A stretch of 64,000 bases of DNA, taken from assembly GCF_018446385.1 (NCBI RefSeq), contig NC_055996.1, positions 129,318,532 to 129,382,531 of the forward strand. The letters are read 5' to 3'. The notes beneath the pieces were generated by a model that searched no databases, was not told where the DNA came from, and worked only from the letters and a program-made list of their open reading frames with translations. This DNA comes from Zingiber officinale. Lineage: Eukaryota; Streptophyta; Magnoliopsida; Zingiberales; Zingiberaceae. A program made the position numbers and the translations under genes. How positions within the stretch are numbered: position 1 is the first letter of the stretch; every line of letters begins with the position of its first letter. Shown piece after piece: positions 56,161 to 64,000 of the stretch.

Positions 56161-57808
56161 AACTTGTGTTGACCGAATGTAGAAGTAATATCCTTAGTTT
56201 CCTTGGGATATCCGGATGAAATAGCACTTGTCGGATTTGGGTCCTAATTTGTCCGAGACTTGACGTATAAGCCTCACAGCCCCAAATCCTCATGAAAGAC
56301 ACCTGGGCATCTCTCCCAGTCCATATCCTATATGGTGTCTTTATCATGGCCTTGGATGGAACTCGGTTGAGAATGAAAGCTGCCGTGTCTAGAGCATAGC
56401 CCCAAAGGTATGTCGGAAGATCTATGTGACTCATCATAGATCGTACCATTTCTAATAGGGTATGATTCCTCCTTTCGGATACACCATTCCACTGTGGTGT
56501 TCCAGGAGGAGTGAGTTGGGATAGAATCCCACACTCAGCTAAATAGTCATGAAACTCATGGCTTAAGTATTCACCACCTCGATCTGATCGAAGTATTTTA
56601 ATACTCTTGCCAAGCTGGTTCTGTACTTCATTCTTGAATTCTTTGAACTTTTCAAAGGATTCGGACTTATGTGTCATCAAGTACACATAACCATATCTAC
56701 TGAAGTCATCAGTAAATGTGATGAAGTATCTATAACCGCCTCTAGCAGCGACATTGAAAGGGCCACATACATCACTATGTATGAGTCCTAACAAATCAGT
56801 CGCTCTCTCACTGTGCCCACTAAAGGGAGTCTTGGTCATCTTGCCTCGTAGGCATGACTCGCATATCTCATATGATTCAAAATCAAATGAGTCCAGCAAA
56901 CCATCCTTATGGAGCTGGGATAAGCGCTTGTCATTTATATGACCTAAGCGACAGTGCCAGAGATAGGTGTGGTTCATATTGTTCGATTTGAACCTCTTGG
57001 TACTAACGTTATAGATAGAGCTTTCAAGGTCTAGAATATATAGTCCGTTCATTAGAGGTGCACTACAATAGAACATATCGTTTAAATAGACAGAACAACA
57101 TTTGTTCTTTATTATAAACGAGAATCCTTTCTTGTCCAAACAAGAAACTGATATAATGTTCTTAGTCAATGCAGGCACATAACAACAATCGTCTAACTCT
57201 AGTATAAGCCCAGAGGGCAGAGATAGAAAATAAGTCCCTACAGCAACAGCAGCAACCCGTGCTCCATTGCCTACTCGTAGGTCTATCTCGCCCTTTGTCA
57301 ATGCTCTGCTATTTCTCAGTGCTTGTACATTAGTACAAATGTGCGAAGCACATCCGATATCTAATACCCACGACGAAGAAATAGAGAGGTTGACTTCTAT
57401 AACATTTATACCTGAAGTAGAAATCTTATTTCTCTTCTTGTTAAGATCTTCCAGGTATCCTGTGAAGTTCCTCTTCCAGTGCCCTGCTTGTCCTTGATAT
57501 AGTTGACGAAGATGTTCAACCATATCGTAAGCACACATCAACTCATGTTGCTTCTGAAGCTCAGAGTTCATGGTTGCGAGCATTAGACAGGACACATCTA
57601 ATGCGTCATCTTGATGCTTCTTGTAAGCATCCCAATCAACTCGCGTCGCAGGAGGAGTCTCCGGAATGGGCCGCTCCAGAATGTACAGTTTACGTTCTTG
57701 AGTGAGAACTATTCTCAGGTTCCTGTACCAGTCCAGGAAATTTGCTCCGTTGAGCTTGTCCTTCTTAAGGACAGAACGCAGGGAGAAAGAGTTCGTATTC
57801 GACGTCAT
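56117..57808 (-). pseudogene. pol: Copia-C gag-protease-integrase with internal deletion
   Basis: 563-residue frame from the ATG at 57808. Gag (1-107, GANFLDWYRNLRIVLTQERK) jumps at LRQLYQGQA directly to GHWKRNF, the tail of a zinc knuckle, so the rest of gag and most of the CCHC motif are deleted in frame. Protease: WVLDIGCASH with D150, altered from the usual D-S/T-G. Integrase: zinc finger H285, H290, C316, C319; catalytic D346, D409, E445 with the normal 35-residue spacing between the last two, in SDRGGEY and NGVSERRNHT. The end is frame-shifted after MRIWGCEAYTSS (about 56280). The integrase core appears complete, but the protein as a whole is not functional. Confidence 0.9.
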
Positions 57809-59262
57809 GGTTATCTACAACAGAAAATTTGCAGAAATAAATATCATATTCTTTTAAAATCATTTAATTAGGCCTTTAATTAAATGATGCTCCCACTGAA
57901 TTCTATAATTCTTGTGGGACAAGATCCACATCATACTAACCCTTGAGTTAGCTTTGGCTAATACGCCCAAGGCTTAGTATGATCGGTAGATAACGATTAC
58001 CAATTACATCTCTATGCAACTCTTGTTTATAAAATCAATATCCGCATTTATATTAAAACTCGAGTTAGCTTTGGCTAATACGCCCGAGAGTTAATATAGA
58101 TGTGATTTTGACCTATCTTTTCCAACCGTTAGAAGAATGCCTATAGTTGACTCGATCTAACCGAGCAACTAGGAATACTCAATCTAATTGAGTTTGTATT
58201 CACCCATGCGTTGATAGGCGGGACCAAGATTGTCCCTCCGTACCCTACCAAGATAATATGTATTGCTCTGCTTTGGCAGATTCAACAATACATGTGATCG
58301 AGGTAGTGATAGGTATCACGGCACGGTTAGACATTTAGAGTTGGTTCGATCGAGATCTAATCTAATCGAAAAGGATGCATCTTGTGCACGACTTAGATCT
58401 ATTCTAATCGCAAGGGTGCATCATGTGCACGACTTAGATCTAATCTAATCGTAAGGCACTAATTAATTAATTACTTATTAAACATGCATCATATACATAA
58501 GCAATTAACTAATTAATCTATTTGTGATTTAGTCATGGCCCCACTATGATCTTCTCAAGCCAATGAGAAGATCGAATGGTCAACCTAGGGTCAACAACTT
58601 CTCCAAGCTCCTCCCTTTGACCACCTTGTGTTGCTTGTGCCCGCCTCGGAACTCCGTCTCGTGTGGACCCTCCACCGCTCCAATTTGTACATTACAATTT
58701 GAAACTCGAGTTACATTTGAGTCTAAATCTAATTTACAACCAGAATATATGAGAAAGGCACGATGCGCAGGTCGCGGAAAAATAAAAACATACAACACAT
58801 AACGGCACGCAGGCCGTATTATGAATTACAACATAATCCAATCATATTGGGTTTTTGGGCCATGACTATCACAAAATTAATATATAATTTAAAATTATAT
58901 ATTTTTCATAATTTTCTATAATTTTAAAAATTAATTTTTTACAATTTTTACGAGTAAAATTTCCCGGCGGTCCCGTTTAGCGGTTTCGGGCGCAATCGCG
59001 GAACGGATCCCCTTGCGGGGCCAGGGGCAGCGCCCCTACCCGCGATCTAACCATCGCGAGGGTTCCTTTGCGATCCAACAGCGCCTAAACTCGTTGTCCC
59101 AAAACGATTTGGGTCGAGAAATTGCCGTTTCGGAAAAATCTTCCCGGCAGGTTCGTTTTTAGCGATTTCGGGTGCAATCGCGGAGCAAATCCCCTTGCGG
59201 GGTTAGGGGTAGTACCCCTACCCACGATCTAACCATCGTGAGTTGCTCCTTTGTGATCTAAT
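57809..59262 (-). other. Copia-C leader region
   Basis: Non-coding. A GTTAGCTTTGGCTAATACGC block occurs twice (about 57945-57990, 58062-58100). A ~50-bp tandem with TGTGCACGACTTAGATCTA is at about 58370-58456. A ~175-bp duplication at 58960-59262 is annotated separately. No PBS was found. Confidence 0.6.
58960..59262. repeat. Two-copy ~175-bp GC-rich repeat in the Copia-C leader
   Basis: Both units contain TTTCCCGGC or TTCCCGGC, AGCG(G/A)TTTCGGG(C/T)GCAATCG, ATCCCCTTGCGGGG and CCCACGATCTAACCATCG (first unit with CCGCGATC). The units begin near 58962 and 59138. Confidence 0.8.
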
Positions 59263-61925
59263 TGTTGGTTGCTACTCAGAAAACCTAATAGTTCCACTGT
59301 ACAAAAATTTTGTATAAAGGTCTGAACCTTTTCCTAGCTACCATGTGTTCTTTTAAATTAAATTTTGGATCGCCTGCGGAACTTAACACGTTTGATCCAA
59401 AACTAATCTATTTGTTCTTTTAGGTTTTGACTTGGATCTCCTGCAGAACTTAACACGTTCGACCCAAGTCACCTTAAGTTATTAATTCCATTAAATATTA
59501 ATTTCCATAATTGGTTCCCAGTACTGACGTGGCGAGGCACATGACCTTCTTGGATATGGGAGCAACCACCACCGACTAGACAAAACCTTTTATGGAAAAC
59601 TAATATTTAATTTCCTAAAATAACTTTAGGTTAAGCGAAAAGAACAATCAAATCACAAGGAAAAGAAAAACAAAAGAACACTATATCGAAAACAAATTCG
59701 AAACTCTAGAATCGTATGCCTCTTGTATTTAGTATTATTTCCAAAAATAACTAGTATGATGCGGAAAGAAAAAATACTAGTTATACCTTTTAGAAAAACC
59801 TCTTGATCTTCTACCGTATTTCTCTTCTAACCTCGGACGTTGTGTGGGCAACGATCTTCTGAGATGAGAAACCACCAAAGCACCTTCTCCTTTCTTCAAA
59901 TTTCGGCCAAGCACAAAGCTTCCAAAAAATGAAGATCTTTTCCACCAACCAAGCTCCAAGGGATGTAGGCTTTCTCTCCTTCTTCCTCAAGCTAGATCCG
60001 GCCACCAATTAAAACTCCATAAGCATGAAGAGGTTCGGCCACAAAGAGAAGAAGAAGAGAAGAAGGAAGGGCCGGCCACACAACCAAGGAAAAGGAGAAA
60101 AATAGAATAGATTCGTTAGCCTTGAAGCCTCCTCTACCCCCTCTTTTATAATCCTTGATTTTGGCAAATAAGGAAATTTTAATAAAAACTTCCTTAATTC
60201 TTTTTCCATTGAAAAGGAAAATTTATTTAATTAAAAATAATTTTCTTTCTCAATTTTATTTGGCCGGCCATATAAAAGCTACAAACAAGGAGAGTTTTAA
60301 TTAATTAAAACTTCCTAATCTGTCTCCAGAAATTTATAAAAATTTCTCCAATAATTTTAATCCCTTTATGATTGGTTTATAAAAAAGAAATTTAATAAAT
60401 TAAAATCTTTCTTTTAAACATGTGGATAAAAAGAAAGTTATCTCTAAAAATTAAAATCTCTTTTAATCTACAAATAAGGAAAGATATCAAATCTTTTCTT
60501 AATCTTTTGTAGAAACTTATAAAAGAGAATATTTAATTTTAAACTCTCTTTTAAATCATGAACATGATTAAAAAGGAAAGTTTTCTTAAAATTTAAAATC
60601 CTCCTTTAATCAACAAATAAGGAAAGATTTCAAATTTTAAACTCTCTTTTAAACATGTAGATGATTTACAAATAAGGAAAGTTTTTACCAAAAATTAAAA
60701 CCATCATTTTAAACTACAAATAAGGAAAGAGATTAATCTCTTCTCTTAATCTTTTGTAGAAAGCTATAAAAGGAAATTTTTAATTTTTAAACTCTCTTTT
60801 AAAATCATGATATCCACATAAGAAATAATTTTAATAAAAATCCTTTTTAATAATCTAGTGGCCGGCCACGTAAGCTTGGGACCCAAGCTTTGGCCGGCCA
60901 CCTACATGACTCATCCACTTGATCTTGGCCGGCCCTAGCTTGGGTTCCAAGCTAGCTTGGCCGGCCCCATTGAATGGGTAAGAAGGTGGGTATGCGGTGG
61001 GTATAAATCTCAATATACTAGAGGCTACGATAGGGACCGAGAGGAGGAATTGGTTTTGGTCTCCCGATGAAATTAAGCATCCCGTGTTGGCCCGAACACA
61101 CAACTTAATTTCATCAATAATAATTTATTCCACTAAAGAACTATTATTGAACTACCGCACCAATCCTAAATTACATTTTGGGCTCCTTCTTATTATGAGT
61201 GTGTTAGTCTCCCTGTGTTTAAGATAACAAATGTCCACTAATTAAGTAAGTTACTGACAACTCACTTAATTAATATCTAGATCCAAGAGTAGTACCACTC
61301 AACTTCATCGTCATGTCGGACTAAGTCCACCTGCAGGGTTTAACATGACAATCCTTATGAGTTCCTCTTGGGGACATTCTCAACCTAGATCACTAGGACA
61401 CAGTTTCCTTCTATAATCAACAACACACACTATAAGTGATATCATTTCCCAACTTATCGGGCTTATTGATTCATCGAACTAAATCTCACCCATTGATAAA
61501 TTAAAGAAATAAATATCAAATATATGTGCTTGTTATTATATTAGGATTAAGAGCACACACTTCTATAATAACTGAGGTCTTTGTTTCTTTATAAAGTCAG
61601 TATAAAAGAAACGACCTCTAATGATCCTACTCAATATACTCTAAGTGTACTAGTGTAATTATATAGTTAAGATAAACTAATACCTAATTACACTACGACC
61701 TTCCAATGGTTTGTTCCTTTCCATTATGGTCGTGAGCTACTGTTTATAATTTATAAGGTACTGATAACATGATCCTCTGTGTGTGACACCACACACCATG
61801 TTATCTACAATATAAATTAATTGAACAACTACATTTATCATAAATGTAGACATTTGACCAATGTGATTCTTATTTCTAGATAAATGTTTATACCAAAAGC
61901 TAGGCTTTTAGTATACACTCTAACA
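59263..61925 (-). repeat. Copia-A3 3' LTR (long subtype)
   Basis: TGTTGGTTGC...CTCTAACA. The AT-rich tandem expansion is at about 60300-60840 and the GGCCGGCC hairpin cluster at about 60859-60970. Confidence 0.9.
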
Positions 61926-61937
61926 ATCTCCCACTTA
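61926..61937 (-). promoter_or_regulatory. Copia-A3 polypurine tract
   Basis: Minus strand TAAGTGGGAGAT, identical to A1 and A2. Confidence 0.8.
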
Positions 61938-62249
61938 TACTAAAAGACTAAGCTTCCATATCTACTGCCATACATCTGATTCCCATGCCTTTCAAAAATC
62001 TCTTGCCTTAAGGACCTTAGGTTATCATCTGATGCAATCTAGGCGGCAACAACTTCTCCTCGTTATACAATTTCTCGTATTGGGTAGTACTTGCGCTCTA
62101 TTGTGTTTACTTGCCTTATAGACTCATGGTTTCTTCGAGTTTGTTACTGCACCATTATTATTACAATAAATTGTAATAATCTTTGGACAAACTAGAAATC
62201 ATATCTAAGTCTATCTTGAGGTAATTAAGTCATTCAGCTTTTATGACTA

Positions 62250-64000
62250 CCTCAGAGGCTTGCCATATACTTAGCTTCTATGGTGGAGTCCAGAAAAACA
62301 CCTATGCTTATCACTCTTCCATAGTTATGACTTTTCCTCCTAAAGTAAACACAAAAACCCCGAGGTCGACTTATTATTGTCCCCATCCGATTGGAAGTCA
62401 AAATTCGAGTAACCCACAAGGACCAAATTAACTGCCTTGTAAGCTAGCATATAATCTCTAGTTCCTCTAAGGTACTTTAATATATGCTTTACTACAGTCC
62501 AATGTCCTTGTCTAGGGTTACTTTGATATCTGCTAATTATGCCCTTGGCAAAATAGATTTCTGATCTCGTGTATAGCATACATTAGGTTGTCTAACTGCC
62601 GAAGCATAAAGAACTGCCTACATGTCCTCAATCTCCTTTGATGTCATCGGAGACATCTCTTTAGATAAAGACACTCCATGCTTAAAAGGTAAGAAACCTT
62701 TCTAGGAGTTTTGCATGTTTAAAACGAGCAAGGATTTTTTCGATGTATCAAGCTTGGGATAAGTAAAATATTTTTTTTTTCTTGTGATCCCTTATTACTT
62801 TGATCTCAAAAATATATACATTCTCCCAAGTCCTTTATATCGATTTATTTGGACAACCATACCCTTACTTCTGACAACATTTTGATATTGTTTCCAACTA
62901 CCAAAAATGTTATCTACGTATAGTACAAGAAATACCACCACGTTTCCATCACACCTTTTGTATACACAAGACTTATCCATAGGTCTGGATTACTTTGATA
63001 AACTGGATGTTCCAAGACCTTGAAGCTTTGCATCAGTCCATAGACTGATTGAGCTTGCACACAAGATGCTCTTAGCCCTTTGCAATGAACCCTTCTGGTT
63101 GCTTTATATGGATGCTTTCTTCAAGACTTCCATTAAGGAATGTTGTCTTGACATCCACTTACCAAATAGATAAAAGAATCCGGATAGACTTAAGCATGGC
63201 TACCAGTGAAAAATTTCCTTTTTCATCTAGCCTTGCTTTGAAAGTTTCTACCTTCCTGTCTATCCCTCTTTTCCTATTATAGACCTTTTTATACCCCAAA
63301 GGCTTTTACACCATTTTGTAGTTCTACAAGCTTCCAGATTTTATTAGAATACATATATTCTAATTCTGTTATTCATTACTCTTTGCCAAGATATTGCATC
63401 TTTATCTTGGAGTGCTTCGTCATATGTCCGAAGATCAGGTTCATGTCCTCCAGGGATCGAGTCCAAAAACTCTCCCAAAACATGAATCTTTTTAGGTTGC
63501 CTAACAACCCTCCCACTATGACAAGGCACTTTTCTGTAATTGTGTATCATTTGTGATACGTGTTGCAGTTTCCTTGTGGTATCTCATCTTGTACAATTGG
63601 TACTAGATTAGACATGTCTTTTATTATTTCCTTAAGAACAAATTTTCTTATGAGCACATGGTTTATTACATAGTCCTTTTCTAAAAATCGGTCATTGATG
63701 CTAACAATGACCTTCTGATTTTTAAGACTATAAACCTATTTTCATTTCTCTAGGATAACCCACAAACAAGTGAATTCCTATCCAACTTATCATTGTCTCT
63801 CTTCAGCATATGTGTTGGACTACCCGAATCCGAATATGCTTCAAGATAAGCTTACGCCTATTCAGCAATTCTATATGAGTAGAGAGTTTTGACTTTGGAA
63901 GGTACTATATTCACTTCCGTTTCCAGAGTATATCCTTAAAATGATTTTGGTAATAACTCATCAATCTACTTATTTCCATAAGAGTCCTATACCTTCCTTT
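62250..64000 (-). pseudogene. Copia-A3 degenerate RNase H and RT
   Basis: RNase H remnant 62579-62340 (YQSNPRQGHWTVVKHILKYL, NNKSTSGF). RT remnant about 62620-63700 with CVYKRCDGNVVVFLVLYVDN; the YVDN stands at 62909-62920 in place of YVDD. The residues after it (IFGSWKQYQNVVRSKGMVVQ) are the same out-of-family sequence as in A1 and A2, so the damaged version was copied. No frame is long enough to be functional. Confidence 0.85.

Larger units (their letters stand above)
52331..59262 (-). mobile_element. Copia-C: copia element with readable polyprotein, 5' end outside the window
   Basis: 3' LTR 52331-54307, PPT, then gag-PR-INT-RT-RH on the minus strand (57808 to 54322) and a 1.45-kb leader (57809-59262) that is interrupted at 59263 by Copia-A3. 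The PBS and 5' LTR are not present before 59263, so they should continue beyond that nested element. It is the only copia copy here with near-complete protein domains. Confidence 0.85.
59263..64000 (-). mobile_element. Copia-A3: copia element, runs off the window
   Basis: The left (3') LTR 59263-61925 is followed by PPT 61926-61937 and then the same degenerate pol as A1 and A2, still continuing at 64000. It is inserted in the Copia-C leader; the target would be CTAAT (59258-59262). The long LTR subtype (2663 bp) combined with the same interior as A1/A2 shows that LTR length varies within one family. Confidence 0.88.

Noticed and set aside
59777..60209. Possible antiviral or resistance gene in the 59-60 kb region
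   Set aside because: It is LTR sequence of Copia-A3; short frames show only low-complexity residues.

Overview
This is nuclear DNA of a flowering plant, most likely a large-genome monocot. It carries plant LTR retrotransposons of the Ty1/copia and Ty3/gypsy types, a hAT miniature element, AT microsatellites, a plant-only dirigent gene and short GT-AG introns. The species cannot be named from sequence alone; a Zingiberales-type genome is only a guess. No ribosomal RNA, organelle DNA, CRISPR array or bacterial-type operon was seen.

The only apparently intact host gene is an intronless dirigent-protein gene on the minus strand (18431-18964). Two inverted copies of an unidentified promoter/5'-exon-like segment lie around it: 498-925 (minus) and 19982-20231 joined to 29624-29825 (plus). 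The second copy is split by a retrotransposon. Almost everything else is nested LTR retrotransposon sequence, resolved here by terminal TG/CA, 5-bp target-site duplications (TSDs), primer-binding sites (PBS) and polypurine tracts (PPT).

Layout. 1-2576: hairpin, exon-like copy, hAT MITE (1216-1706, TSD CCTCCCAT) and short inverted repeats. 2577-18321: a minus-strand non-autonomous gypsy element (TSD GTAAC) made mostly of minisatellites, with a complete Copia-A element inside it (4591-13863, TSD CTGAC). 18322-20231: dirigent gene, AT-rich spacer, exon-like copy. 20232-29618: a second complete Copia-A (TSD AATTT). 29826-31477: LTR and then PPT of a Tat-like gypsy element. Its interior carries a plus-strand coiled-coil ORF split by a plus-strand, gag-only Copia-B (31876-39118, TSD AGTTG). 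39497-41635: related solo LTR (Copia-D). 42519-49658: a three-exon plus-strand ORF of the 'putative gypsy-type transposon' family, interrupted by a Copia-A solo LTR (44129-49150, TSD GTCTG), which is itself interrupted by a gypsy solo LTR (45083-47418, TSD CTTTT). 50781-51772: a second copy of that ORF, cut by a Copia-A LTR (51773). That LTR is cut by Copia-C (52331 onward, with a recognisable gag-PR-INT-RT-RH polyprotein), and the Copia-C leader is cut by another Copia-A (59263 to beyond the end).

The points of most interest are: (i) antisense, intron-containing ORFs of Tat-type elements that stay readable apart from nonsense codons of the C-to-T type; (ii) a Copia-A family whose copies share the same broken polymerase, including YVDN for YVDD, yet include a recent insertion, implying mobilisation in trans; (iii) triplicated stem-loop modules in the Copia-A leader; (iv) GATCGGTC-type palindrome arrays in unrelated LTR families; (v) a tRNA-like fold inside a gypsy LTR. 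Boundaries with matching TSDs are firm; lineage names and functions of non-canonical ORFs are inference.
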